Origin: Deltaproteobacteria bacterium
GTDB lineage: Bacteria > Myxococcota_A > UBA9160 > SZUA-336
Reading direction: 5' to 3'
DNA length: 64,000 nucleotides
NCBI GenBank assembly: GCA_029261925.1
Contig: JAJDAJ010000104.1
Span: forward strand, 161,174 to 225,173
Shown in pieces: positions 8,310-16,926 of this stretch. Within the stretch, counting starts at the first letter, position 1. Every line of letters begins with the position of its first letter. The notes below the pieces were generated by a model, which ran no database searches, was not told where the DNA came from, and worked only from the letters and a program-made list of their open reading frames with translations. A program made the position numbers and the translations under genes.

Positions 8310-9146
8310 TCAGCGCTGGCTGAGCAGGCCCAGTATCTCGGCCGCGGTCTCCTCGATCGAGCGCCGCGTGGTGTCCATCACCGGCCAGCCGCGCTGCCGG
8401 AACAGGCGCGCGGCGTCGGTCAGCTCGCGCTGGACGACCTCGGGGTCCACGTAGTCCGTGTCCGGACTCTGGCCCAGCGACTCGAGCCGCTCGCGGCGGA
8501 TCTGCACCAGCACCTCCGGGCGCACCATCAGGCCGACCACCAGCGTCCCGTCGAGCCGGTCGAGCAGCGCCGGCAGCGGCGCGCCGGGCACCAGCGGGAA
8601 GTTCGCCGCGCGCACGCCGCGATTGGCCAGATAGATGCAGGTGGGGGTCTTCGAGGTCCGCGAGGCGCCGACCAGGATCACGTCGGCACTGGCCAGATCC
8701 GCGGTCCCGGCCCCGTCATCGTGCGCCATGCAGAAGTGGATCGCGTCGATGCGCGCGAAGTACTCGGCGTCCATCACGTGCTGCTTGCCGGGAGACGCGC
8801 GGACCTCGATGCCGTAGTGGCGCGAGATGTCGGAGATCAGCGGGTCGAGCACGGGGATGCAGGGCACGCCCAGCTCGCGACACGCGGCCGCCAGGGACTC
8901 GCGCGCGCTGAGATCGACCAGCGTGTAGAGCACCATGCCGGGCTCGCGACGGAGCCGTCCGATCACGTAGGCGAGCTGCTCCCCGGTTCGCACCAGGTTC
9001 CAGAGGTGCTCGACCGGACGCAGGTCCTCGAACTGGACCAGGGCCGCGCGCGCGATCGCCGAGACCGTCTCGCCCGTCGAGTCCGAGACCAGGTGGATGT
9101 GACGCGCCGCCGGGAGCCGGTCACGCGACCGCTCGCCCTCGCTCAC
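8310..9146 (-). CDS. ppsR: PPDK regulatory protein (bifunctional kinase/pyrophosphorylase)
   Basis: A 278-residue DUF299 protein. The N-terminal IHLVSDSTGETV and the P-loop-like GASRTSKTP are family hallmarks. In the family it switches pyruvate,phosphate dikinase or PEP synthase off and on by ADP-dependent phosphorylation and Pi-dependent dephosphorylation, and so controls entry into gluconeogenesis. The target enzyme is not in this window. It starts with GTG in a GTGA overlap with the stop of the DUF58 gene. Its place at the tail of a membrane module is unexpected and may only reflect transcription. Confidence 0.9.
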   Translation of the reverse strand: MSEGERSRDRLPAARHIHLVSDSTGETVSAIARAALVQFEDLRPVEHLWNLVRTGEQLAYVIGRLRREPGMVLYTLVDLSARESLAAACRELGVPCIPVLDPLISDISRHYGIEVRASPGKQHVMDAEYFARIDAIHFCMAHDDGAGTADLASADVILVGASRTSKTPTCIYLANRGVRAANFPLVPGAPLPALLDRLDGTLVVGLMVRPEVLVQIRRERLESLGQSPDTDYVDPEVVQRELTDAARLFRQRGWPVMDTTRRSIEETAAEILGLLSQR

Positions 9147-10450
9147 AGCTGCCCGCTCCCCTTGACCTCGAGGTAGCGATTGACGAGCCGCACGGGCAGC
9201 TCCTCGGGCCGGGCATCGAGCAGAAGCACGCCGCCGGCGCGCACGCGCTCGTGCGCGACGCGCCGCTGCTCCAGGTACTCGTGCGCGGCCGCCACGCGGA
9301 GCGCGTCGGCGAGCTCGCTCACCCCGGCAGCCAGCACCTCGTCGAGCACGGACTCGCGGAGGCTGGCGACCAGCACCAGGTGGCGCCGGCGCAGCAGCCC
9401 GGCGGCCAGGCGGAGCTCCTCGCTGTCCTCGTCGCGCAGGTTCGTCACCAGGATCACCAGCGAGCGCTTGGTCACGCGCCGCATCAGCTCGCGGGCGATC
9501 TCGGGGTAGTCCGACGCCTCGAGGCTGGTGGACAGGTCGTAGATGCCGTTGAGCAGCGGCGTCAGGCTGCCCACGCCCTTGCGCGGCGCGAGCCAGCGGC
9601 GCTCCCCCCCGAAGGTCATCAGGCCGACGGCGTCGCCCTGGCGCAGCACCACGTGCGAGAGCAGCAGCACGGCGTTCAGCGCGTGGTCGAAGTGGGCCAG
9701 TCCCGCGTCGCCGTCGCGCGCGTGCATCTTCTGGCCGCAGTCGAGCAGGAAGACGACCTGCTGGTCTCGCTCGTCGGAGTACTCGCGCGAGATGAGCCGC
9801 CGCATGCGCGACGTGGCCTTCCAGTCGATCTGCCGCGGCGGATCCCCGAGCCGGTACTCGCGCAGCTGGTGGAAGTCGAGGCCCTCACCCCGGCGCTGCC
9901 GGCGCCGGATCCCCAGCTCGGAGCGCCGGTTGTCGGTCGCCACCAGGCTGTAGCGCGCGACCGCCCGGAAGTCCGGGTACACGCGCACGTCGAGCGGCTC
10001 ACTGGCGCTGCGCCGGCGCTGCCAGAGTCCCCACGGCGAGTCGAGCAAGGTGTCCACGTGCTCGAAGCGGTGGGAACCGCGACGCCGGGGACGCACGCGG
10101 TAGGCGCGCTCGACCCAGCCCGAGGCGTCGGGATCGACGCGCAGCGGCAGCGACGCGGCCTCGAAGTCGGGGGGGTGGCGGTCGTGCACGTGCAGCGCGC
10201 AGGCGCGTCCCGGGCTGGCAACGCGCAGCTGCACGGGGGTCCACACACCCAGCGGCAGCGAGTGCGCCACGCGTCGCTCCACCCGCGGCGCGGGTGCGCG
10301 CCAGACGCGCGCGGCGTCCAGCGCCGCCGCCACGAGCAGCACGGCCCCGGTCGCCAGCCAGGCGGGCAGGAGTGCCGGCTGCCACGCCGCCAGCGCCGCC
10401 AGCAGGACCCAGGCCGCGACCAGGCGCAGCAGCCGGAGCGCCGGCCTCAA
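9143..10450 (-). CDS. DUF58 (vWA-like) protein of a MoxR system
   Basis: A 435-residue protein with two N-terminal membrane helices (about 4-40), a beta-rich segment, and the DUF58 core. The core includes DFHQLREYRLGDPPRQIDWK and, after it, VVFLLDCGQKM, where a von Willebrand A-type metal site would begin. DUF58 proteins are the usual partners of MoxR ATPases. The start is inferred as TTG 10450, which overlaps the MoxR stop as TTGA. The frame is open far upstream of it, but that part is antisense-like noise lying in the MoxR gene. It lies in a module running RDD, SpoIIM, DUF4129, DUF4350, MoxR, DUF58. Confidence 0.85.
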   Translation of the reverse strand: MRPALRLLRLVAAWVLLAALAAWQPALLPAWLATGAVLLVAAALDAARVWRAPAPRVERRVAHSLPLGVWTPVQLRVASPGRACALHVHDRHPPDFEAASLPLRVDPDASGWVERAYRVRPRRRGSHRFEHVDTLLDSPWGLWQRRRSASEPLDVRVYPDFRAVARYSLVATDNRRSELGIRRRQRRGEGLDFHQLREYRLGDPPRQIDWKATSRMRRLISREYSDERDQQVVFLLDCGQKMHARDGDAGLAHFDHALNAVLLLSHVVLRQGDAVGLMTFGGERRWLAPRKGVGSLTPLLNGIYDLSTSLEASDYPEIARELMRRVTKRSLVILVTNLRDEDSEELRLAAGLLRRRHLVLVASLRESVLDEVLAAGVSELADALRVAAAHEYLEQRRVAHERVRAGGVLLLDARPEELPVRLVNRYLEVKGSGQL

Positions 10451-11424
10451 GCGCGCGGCGCCGGGACCGCGTCGAGCACGGCCCGGAGCAGGTCGTCGGG
10501 CCGCTGACCCTCGATCTCGAGGTCCGGCGAGAGGTGGATGCGGTGCCGCAGCGCCGGCAGGGCCACGGCGCGAACGTCGTCGGGCAGCACGTGATCGCGG
10601 CCCTGGACCAGAGCCAGTGCCCGCCCGCAGCGGATCAGCGCCAGTGCGCCGCGCGGCCCCGCGCCGAGGGTGACCCCGGGCCAGCTGCGCGTCTGTCGCG
10701 CGAGCGCGACCGCGTACTCCGAGACCGCGGGATCGACGTGCAGCCCCGCGGCGGCCTGCTGCATGCGGGCCACCCCGTCGGGATCGACCACGGGCCGCAC
10801 CGCATCCACGTCGAGGGCGTCGCTGCTGCGACCGCTGGAGACCTCGCGCACCATGCGCAGCTCGTCCTCGAGGTCCGGGTACTCGATGAGTACCTGGAGC
10901 AGGAAGCGATCCAGCTGCGCCTCGGGCAGCGGATACGTGCCCTCCTGCTCCACCGGGTTCTGCGTCGCCAGCGTCATGAACGGCCGAGGCACGGGCATCG
11001 ACTCGCCCTCGAGCGTGACCTGACGCTCCTGCATGACCTCGAGCAGGGCCGACTGCGTCTTGGCGGGCGCGCGGTTGATCTCGTCGGCGAGCAGCACGTG
11101 CGTGAAGACGGGACCGCGGCGGACCTCGAAGCGTCCGGCGCGCATGTCGTAGAAGACGTGGCCGACCACGTCGCTGGGCATCAGGTCGGGCGTGAACTGG
11201 ATGCGCGCGGTCTCGCCGCGGATCGCGCGGGCCAGCGCGCGCGCGAGCAGGGTCTTTCCCAGCCCCGGCACGCCCTCGAGCAGGACGTGCCCTCCGGCGA
11301 TCAGCGCCACGATGATCTGCTCGACCACCGCCTGCTGGCCGATGACGGCGCGGTGGATCTCGGTGGCCAGACGCGCGGCGTCGACCGTCGCCTGCTCGGG
11401 GCTCGTCTCGGGATTCGCGCTCAT
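10447..11424 (-). CDS. MoxR-family AAA+ ATPase
   Basis: A 325-residue AAA+ protein. Walker A GVPGLGKT and Walker B LLADEINRAPAKTQ are clear, and the latter is followed by the MoxR-typical sensor stretch ending in FMTLATQNPVEQEGTYPLPE. MoxR proteins are chaperone-like ATPases that mature or load substrates together with vWA proteins. The following DUF58 protein is the likely partner. It is translated from ATG in an ATGA overlap with the DUF4350 stop. The substrate of the module is unknown. Confidence 0.92.
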   Translation of the reverse strand: MSANPETSPEQATVDAARLATEIHRAVIGQQAVVEQIIVALIAGGHVLLEGVPGLGKTLLARALARAIRGETARIQFTPDLMPSDVVGHVFYDMRAGRFEVRRGPVFTHVLLADEINRAPAKTQSALLEVMQERQVTLEGESMPVPRPFMTLATQNPVEQEGTYPLPEAQLDRFLLQVLIEYPDLEDELRMVREVSSGRSSDALDVDAVRPVVDPDGVARMQQAAAGLHVDPAVSEYAVALARQTRSWPGVTLGAGPRGALALIRCGRALALVQGRDHVLPDDVRAVALPALRHRIHLSPDLEIEGQRPDDLLRAVLDAVPAPRA

Positions 11425-12638
11425 CGGGCCTTCCGGATGGTCTGGAGAGTTGCCACGGCGTCGACGAACTCCGTCGCGCTCTCGGGAGTGTGCTCCAGCG
11501 CGCTTGCCGCGTGCTCCGGCTCGAGACCCGCCCGCGCCGCGAGTCGCTCGAGCCGCACCTCGCGGGACAGGCGGCTCCAGGCCGGGTCGCGCCGCGCCGC
11601 ATCGCGCTCGGTCGCCGCGCGCACGCTGGCGAGCAGGAAGCGACCGCGGGCCCAGCGCCAGGCGTGGCGTCCGCTGGCGTCGAGGTGCTCGCGCAGCTCC
11701 CGGCGCGCCCGGGCCGGGGCCGGGATCAGCGGCCCGAAGCGCGCGGCGCCGCGCCAGACCGCGAGCGCGAGCAGCAGCCCCAGCGCGGCCAGTGGGGCCC
11801 AGGCGGCCTCGACCAGCAGGGCCAGCAGCGGCGGGTGCTCCTCGGCGTACACGACCCAGACCGGCCCGTCGAAGCGCTGCAGATCCAGCAGCCGCACGCT
11901 GAACTCCGCGTGGTCGAGCCGACCGATCTCGCCGTTGCGCAGAAACTCCATGTCCGTCAGCACGCTCAGCCGCCCGTCCCCCAGGTCGTACCCCAGCACA
12001 TGGGTGCCGTAGTGGCTGGCCACGCGCCAGCTAGCGGGGAGCCCGTGCGCGTCGCTCACGTCGTAGCGCGCGTCGAAGTCGACCTGCAGACTGCGATCCC
12101 CGATCTCCACGCGGGTCGGCGACAGAACCGGCACGCAGCGCGGCGCAGCGGCCGCGTCCCGGGAGGGGTCACCGTCCTCGCCGTCCGTCGCGGCCGGCTC
12201 GGGGCACTGGTCGTCCCCGGCGTCGGGGTCCATGTACTGGCGCACGCCGAGCGGGCTCAGCAGCGGATCGGCCGCCAGCCAGTCGGGATCCTCGGCGTCG
12301 TGGAGCAGCCAGATGATCACCAGCAGGTGCCCCCCCGCCTCGACCCACTCCCGCAGCCGCGCGTGAATGGCCGGGGTCAGCGTGGCGCGCCGACCCGGAA
12401 GCACGATCACCCCGCCGTCGGGCAGCTCGCGCAGCTCGCGGACCTCGGACACCGTGCGCACGCGCGCGCCCAGCTCCGCGAGCAGCCGCGCCGCGGCGTG
12501 ATAGTCGTTGCGCCGCGCCTCTCCCAGGTAGCCCGTGTCGATCTCGAGCGTTCCCCTCTCGAAGTTCTGCAGGAACCACCAGGTACCGAGCCCCGCCAGC
12601 ACGAGCAGCGCCGTCACGCCGAAGACGCGCCAGCTCAC
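11421..12638 (-). CDS. DUF4350 membrane-anchored protein
   Basis: A 405-residue protein that starts at GTG 12638 (GTGA overlap with the DUF4129 gene). An N-terminal helix (about 4-24) is followed by the DUF4350 core, with YHAAARLLAELGARVRTV and later a GGHLLVIIW strand resembling a glutamine-amidotransferase-like fold. A second membrane helix lies near residue 300. An acidic, Asp-rich loop (about 145-185) contains DPDAGDDQCPEPAATDGED. Its fixed place between DUF4129 and MoxR genes suggests a structural part of this membrane module. No enzymatic role can be assigned. Confidence 0.75.
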   Translation of the reverse strand: MSWRVFGVTALLVLAGLGTWWFLQNFERGTLEIDTGYLGEARRNDYHAAARLLAELGARVRTVSEVRELRELPDGGVIVLPGRRATLTPAIHARLREWVEAGGHLLVIIWLLHDAEDPDWLAADPLLSPLGVRQYMDPDAGDDQCPEPAATDGEDGDPSRDAAAAPRCVPVLSPTRVEIGDRSLQVDFDARYDVSDAHGLPASWRVASHYGTHVLGYDLGDGRLSVLTDMEFLRNGEIGRLDHAEFSVRLLDLQRFDGPVWVVYAEEHPPLLALLVEAAWAPLAALGLLLALAVWRGAARFGPLIPAPARARRELREHLDASGRHAWRWARGRFLLASVRAATERDAARRDPAWSRLSREVRLERLAARAGLEPEHAASALEHTPESATEFVDAVATLQTIRKAR

Positions 12639-14161
12639 GCGCCCTCGCTCGCCTGCGCGTCGTCGAGGTGCCGCCGCCAGCGGGTGCAGAGCTCGTCGAA
12701 GGTCCCGGCGACCAGCTCGCCCCGCGCATACGCGACGGACTGCCAGGCGCGCGTCAGCCGGGTCAGGTCCTCGCGCACGTCGGCCAGGGCGCTCGCCCGG
12801 CGCAGGCACTCGCCCTCGGTGGCGCCGGGGCCCACGTCGAGACCGCGCTGGTGCACCAGGTAGGAGAGGGCCGCGCGGTACAGCAGCGCGAGCGCCCCGC
12901 GCGGGCGCCCGGCCGCGAACAGAGCGCGCGCCTCGCGCACCGCATCGTCGGGGAGGCTATCGGGGCGGATGTCCATGCCGGCGATCTGACCCGGTGGGGG
13001 CGGCGCCGACGGCGCCGGCCCGGCCCGGGGCAGCGCCGCGGCCTGACGCAGGATCCACCACGCGAGCAGGGCGATCCCCAGCCAGATCCCCACGCGCCCG
13101 ATCTGGCCGAGCAGGGTGCTGAGCCGCGTCCCGCCGGCCTCCGCATCGCGCTCGCCCTCGAGCCAGTCCAGGATCTCCCTGCAGGTCTCGGGCTCCCCGC
13201 CCCGGGCACGGTCGCGGCGCACCCAGGTGCGGATCTCGCGCGTGCCGCGCAGCTCGGGCTCCTGCATCACCCGCTCGAGGGTCGCCGGCGCCTCGGCCGG
13301 ATCGCGCAGCTCCGCGCGCGCCGCGCCGGGCGCGAGCAGGAGCGAGAGCGCGAGGCCCGCGAGCAGCAGTGCACCCGCGGGTCGCGGCGCTGCGCCGGGA
13401 GCGGCCCCGGCGGGCGCGACACGCCGGCTCAGGCCGCGGAACACCAGGTCGATGTCCCAGCCCTCGAGGTACACGCGCCGGTGCAAGTACAGGCTGAAGC
13501 CGGCCACGGTGTAGAACGGCGCCATGATCGAGATCGCGACGGCCTCGACGCCGAGCTGCGCGATCTCGAGCGCGTGCACGCCCGCACCGCCCCACGGCAG
13601 CAGATCCTCGAGCTCCAGGCTGGCCGACTCCGGCAGGAAGATGACCGCCAGCGCGGTCAACCCGCCGCAGAGCACGAGCTGCTCGACGTGCACGCAGACC
13701 ACGGTCAGCAGCGTGGGCACGCCACCGGACTGCCAGCGCAGCGTGCGGATGCGTTCCGACTGGGCCTGGCCGCGCAGGCCCTCCAGCACCACGACCGGGA
13801 GCGTGAACGAGCGCGCCGGCGCCAGCCGGTACACGGTCAGCGCCCGCAGCGCGTGAACTCGCATCACCCGGGGCAGAGCGCGCAGCGTCTCGCGGACGCC
13901 CGGCACGTGGCCGAAGAGCGCCTCGCTCGCGACGTACAGCGGGATGCGCTCGAGCAGCGGCTTGAGCCACCAGAGGATCGCGATCGCCACGCACGGATGG
14001 CGCCAGAGCAGCCCGGTGAGCACCACGACCAGCGGCACGAAGACGGCGAGCCAGGCACCGACCATGGGACGCCACCAGGCCTGCACCATGCGCAGACCGA
14101 CGTCCACGGCCTCCCACGGGGGTCGCGGCTGGAGCGCCACGCCCAGCCGCTCAGTCTGCAC
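12635..14161 (-). CDS. DUF4129-domain polytopic membrane protein
   Basis: A 508-residue protein with several helices in the first 290 residues, then a soluble loop with two Cys, another helix near 355, and a C-terminal DUF4129 domain (about 400-508). The domain includes RGALALLYRAALSYLVHQRG and GECLRRA. It starts with GTG 14161, preceded by GGGGAGGGG, and overlaps the SpoIIM-family gene by 11 bases. DUF4129 domains are found in transglutaminase-like membrane proteins and in MoxR clusters. The function is unknown; the context says it is a fixed partner of the DUF4350, MoxR and DUF58 proteins. Confidence 0.7.
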   Translation of the reverse strand: MQTERLGVALQPRPPWEAVDVGLRMVQAWWRPMVGAWLAVFVPLVVVLTGLLWRHPCVAIAILWWLKPLLERIPLYVASEALFGHVPGVRETLRALPRVMRVHALRALTVYRLAPARSFTLPVVVLEGLRGQAQSERIRTLRWQSGGVPTLLTVVCVHVEQLVLCGGLTALAVIFLPESASLELEDLLPWGGAGVHALEIAQLGVEAVAISIMAPFYTVAGFSLYLHRRVYLEGWDIDLVFRGLSRRVAPAGAAPGAAPRPAGALLLAGLALSLLLAPGAARAELRDPAEAPATLERVMQEPELRGTREIRTWVRRDRARGGEPETCREILDWLEGERDAEAGGTRLSTLLGQIGRVGIWLGIALLAWWILRQAAALPRAGPAPSAPPPPGQIAGMDIRPDSLPDDAVREARALFAAGRPRGALALLYRAALSYLVHQRGLDVGPGATEGECLRRASALADVREDLTRLTRAWQSVAYARGELVAGTFDELCTRWRRHLDDAQASEGA

Positions 14162-15119
14162 GCGCCCCTCCCCGCCCGGCCAGACCCAGGTACGCCGCGA
14201 CGGCGGCCCAGAGGACTACCCCGACCGCGTACTTGACCGGCGGAGCCACGCCCGTGCGCGGCGACCAGAAGGCCTCGACCGCGGCGGCCAGCAGCAGCAT
14301 GCCGCCGGCCCCGATGACCAGCGGCGTGGCCTGCCGCGCCCGCAGGCGCAGCGCCTCGAGCCGGCTCCAGCGCCCCGGCGCGAGCAGCGCCGCGGCGAGC
14401 GCCAGACCGGCCGAGCCCGCGATGGTGATCGCCGTGAGCTCGAGCGCGCTGTGCCCCGCGACGAACGACCAGAAGCGCTCACCGTGGCCCGCGTTGAGCA
14501 CATGCGCCTCCACCGCGCCCATGAACAGGCCGTTCCAGAGCAGCGCGTAGGTCGTGCCCAGTCCCAGGACCAGGCCACCGGCAAAGGTCCGGAAGGCGAT
14601 CGACACGTTGTTCCAGACGTAGAAGCCGAACATCGCCAGGTCCGCACCCGCGTCGCGCCCGCGTCCCAGGGCCTCGCGATCGGGCGCGTACATGTCGGCA
14701 TAGGTCGAGGCGACCTCGGCGGGCAGCAGGCTGTAGATCAGCTCCGGCCGCTCCGCGACCGCGATCCGCATGCCCAGCATCGGCCCGTACAGCAGCACGC
14801 TGGCCAGCAGGAGCAGACGCCAGCTGCCGCGCACGGCGCGCGGGAAGTCGCGGACCACGAAGCGGGTCACGTCGCGCCCGCGCAGCCTCGGGGCCGCGTA
14901 CAGGTGGCGATGGCCCTCGAGCACCAGCGCGTGCAGGCGATCGACCAGATGCGCGCCGAAGCGCCGGCCGCGCGCCAGGGCGAGCTGCTGGCAGAGCCGG
15001 CGATAGCGCGCCGGGAGCTCCGCGGCGGCCGCCGCATCGCCCGCGTCGAGGCGCGCCACGAGTGCCGCGAACGCCTCCCACTCGCCGCCGTGGCGCTCCT
15101 CGAACCACTGCTCGTTCAA
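14151..15119 (-). CDS. SpoIIM-family (DUF95) membrane protein
   Basis: A 322-residue protein of the stage II sporulation protein M superfamily. The soluble N-terminal half is followed by about five helices. The diagnostic stretch is WNNVSIAFRTFAGGLVLGLG, then NGLFMGAVEAHV and FVAGHSALELTAITIAGSAG. SpoIIM itself works in septal peptidoglycan removal during engulfment, but most homologues occur in non-sporulating bacteria and sit in MoxR modules as here. The start is TTG 15119, inside a TTGA overlap with the RDD gene stop. Nothing else in the window suggests sporulation. Confidence 0.85.
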   Translation of the reverse strand: MNEQWFEERHGGEWEAFAALVARLDAGDAAAAAELPARYRRLCQQLALARGRRFGAHLVDRLHALVLEGHRHLYAAPRLRGRDVTRFVVRDFPRAVRGSWRLLLLASVLLYGPMLGMRIAVAERPELIYSLLPAEVASTYADMYAPDREALGRGRDAGADLAMFGFYVWNNVSIAFRTFAGGLVLGLGTTYALLWNGLFMGAVEAHVLNAGHGERFWSFVAGHSALELTAITIAGSAGLALAAALLAPGRWSRLEALRLRARQATPLVIGAGGMLLLAAAVEAFWSPRTGVAPPVKYAVGVVLWAAVAAYLGLAGRGGARAD

Positions 15120-15802
15120 CGCCGCCTCCCGCTCAGCCAGGCCGCCTGGGAGAGCAGCGCGGCGACCGCGTCGGGGCGATCCCCGACCAGTGGCGCGGCG
15201 AGTCGCGCCAGCTCCTCGGCACGCTCGGGAGTCAGCTCGGCATGACGACGCGCGAAGCCGATCACCGCGCGCTGCTCCTCGATCTCAAGGGGCACCGGCG
15301 GGGGTGCCGGATCGACGGCAGGTAGCGGAAGGGGTCGCGTACCCGGCGCACGGTGCACGACGATGGTGCCAGCAGCCAGGTCTCCGAGGCGCTTGAAGTC
15401 GCGCCGGAGCAGCATGCTGATCAGCCCGGTCAGGTACAGGCCGGGCAGGAAGTCGACGACCTGCAGGAAGCTGCGCACGATCGACTCCGGCAGACGCACC
15501 GGCGTGCCGTCATCGCGCACGACCGCCAGGTCCATCGAGGCCTTCCCGGGCGTGCGGCCGTGGTTGAGCACCTCGAATGCCACGGGATAGAGCCACTCGC
15601 CGCTGAACAGCACGAGCATCCACAGGCCCAGGCCCGCCTGCCCCGCCACGAGCAGGATCGAGGCCGCCGCGTAGATCGCCAGGCGGATCGAGAGATCGAG
15701 CGCCCAGGCGCAGGCCCGAACGAACGGCCCGGCGACGCGCAGCTCGAGCGACACGCCCTCGGGTGTCTCGACGGCGCAGGCGACCTGCAGCAGGCCGCTC
15801 AC
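15116..15802 (-). CDS. RDD-family membrane protein
   Basis: A 228-residue protein with the RDD domain (about 20-150): helices around VRACAWALDLSIRLAIYAAA, then GRTPGKASMDLAVVRDDG, and the closing RRDFKRLGDLAAGTIVVH. The C-terminal 70 residues are soluble. RDD proteins are membrane proteins of unsettled role; a few act as ion antiporters. The start is GTG 15802 in a GTGA overlap with the upstream glycosyltransferase, so the much longer upstream open frame is not used. It opens the membrane module. Confidence 0.85.
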   Translation of the reverse strand: MSGLLQVACAVETPEGVSLELRVAGPFVRACAWALDLSIRLAIYAAASILLVAGQAGLGLWMLVLFSGEWLYPVAFEVLNHGRTPGKASMDLAVVRDDGTPVRLPESIVRSFLQVVDFLPGLYLTGLISMLLRRDFKRLGDLAAGTIVVHRAPGTRPLPLPAVDPAPPPVPLEIEEQRAVIGFARRHAELTPERAEELARLAAPLVGDRPDAVAALLSQAAWLSGRRR

Positions 15803-16926
15803 TCCCCGGCCAGCGCAGCGTAGAGCTGCTCGAGACGCTCGACGGCGGCCGGCACCGTGTGGCGCTCCAGCGCGCGGCGCCGGCCGCGTTCGCCCCGCTC
15901 CCCCCAGCCGCGTGGATCGAGGGCGAGATCGACCAGCGCGTCGGCGATCGCGTCGGGATCCTCGTCGACCAGGCGTCCTGTCACGCCGTCGAGCACCGTC
16001 TCGGGCAGCACCCCGCGGCGCGTCGAGATCACCGGGAGCCCCATCGCCATGGCCTCGAGCACCGCGCGGCAGGAGCCGTCGGAGCCGGGAACCAGGAAGA
16101 TCAGACCGTCGAGGACCGACAGTGTCTCCAGGTAGTCGTCGCGCCGGTAGCCCGCCCGGATCACCACGTCGTCGAGCCCGAGGCGCGCCACCGGCTCGTC
16201 GAGAACCTGCCGCGCGCGCGTGCCGCGTCCGATCACGACCAGGCGCAGCTGCGGCGCGCGCGGGCGCGCGCGCACCAGCGCCTCGAGCAGCAGCTCCACG
16301 CGCCGGTGCGGCTGCAGCCGCGCCACCAGCCCGACCGCCCGCTCCTGCTCGCCGAGGCCGAGCTCCTTGCGCACGGTCCCGGCGGGCGGTCGCGGCCGGA
16401 AGCGCTCCGTATCCACGCAGCCCGGCACGACCGCCACCCGCCCGGGCGGCCAGCCCAGCTCGACGCACGCCGCGTCGCGCAGGGCCTCGGAGAGCACGAC
16501 CAGCCCGTCGGCGCCGCCGGGCCCGAGCAGCCAGCGGCTCCACCAGCGCGCCGGCAGCGGCTCTCCGCGGTGCCAGCTCCAGACCAGGCGCGTACCGCGC
16601 GGCAGCGCGCGCCGCGCGAGCAGCTGGTCGCGCGTGTGATGCGCGTGCACCACGTCGTAGCGCTCGCGCCCGAGCAGCGCGCGCAGACGGCGCACCTCGC
16701 CGGCGTCGCGCAGCGGAACGTAGCCCTGGCCCCGGGCCAGCAGCTGCACGGGCTCGACTCCCCGCGCCGCGGCGCGCTCCGCCAGGGCACCGGCGTGGCC
16801 GGCCGGCGGCTCGGGGAACGCCGCGTGAACCTCGTGGCCGCGCTCGCGCAGGCCCGTGACCGCGTGCAGCATGGGCTCGGCCGGACCGGTCCACTTCCAG
16901 TCCGCGGTCAGCTGCAGGATCTTCAA
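15799..16926 (-). CDS. GT4-family glycosyltransferase (GT-B fold)
   Basis: A 375-residue retaining glycosyltransferase. It begins MKILQLTADWKWTGPAEPML with the acceptor-domain loop. It carries the GT4 pattern in the C-terminal half: VGLVARLQPHRRVELLLEAL, then VPGSDGSCRAVLEAMAMGLP holding the E-x7-E-like nucleotide-sugar site. It is cytoplasmic or peripheral. With the neighbouring GT2 and heptosyltransferases it probably adds a sugar to the LPS core or another envelope glycan; donor and acceptor are unknown. It starts at ATG 16926, overlapping the GT2 stop as ATGA. Confidence 0.85.
   Translation of the reverse strand: MKILQLTADWKWTGPAEPMLHAVTGLRERGHEVHAAFPEPPAGHAGALAERAAARGVEPVQLLARGQGYVPLRDAGEVRRLRALLGRERYDVVHAHHTRDQLLARRALPRGTRLVWSWHRGEPLPARWWSRWLLGPGGADGLVVLSEALRDAACVELGWPPGRVAVVPGCVDTERFRPRPPAGTVRKELGLGEQERAVGLVARLQPHRRVELLLEALVRARPRAPQLRLVVIGRGTRARQVLDEPVARLGLDDVVIRAGYRRDDYLETLSVLDGLIFLVPGSDGSCRAVLEAMAMGLPVISTRRGVLPETVLDGVTGRLVDEDPDAIADALVDLALDPRGWGERGERGRRRALERHTVPAAVERLEQLYAALAGE

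Noticed and set aside
10451..11602. N-terminal half of the long open frame ending in the DUF58 gene
   Set aside because: It lies within the MoxR gene in another frame and is Arg/Ala-rich noise. The real DUF58 start is placed at the TTGA overlap.
14151..15119. Evidence for sporulation from the SpoIIM homologue
   Set aside because: SpoIIM-family genes are common in non-sporulating bacteria, and no other sporulation gene is in the window.
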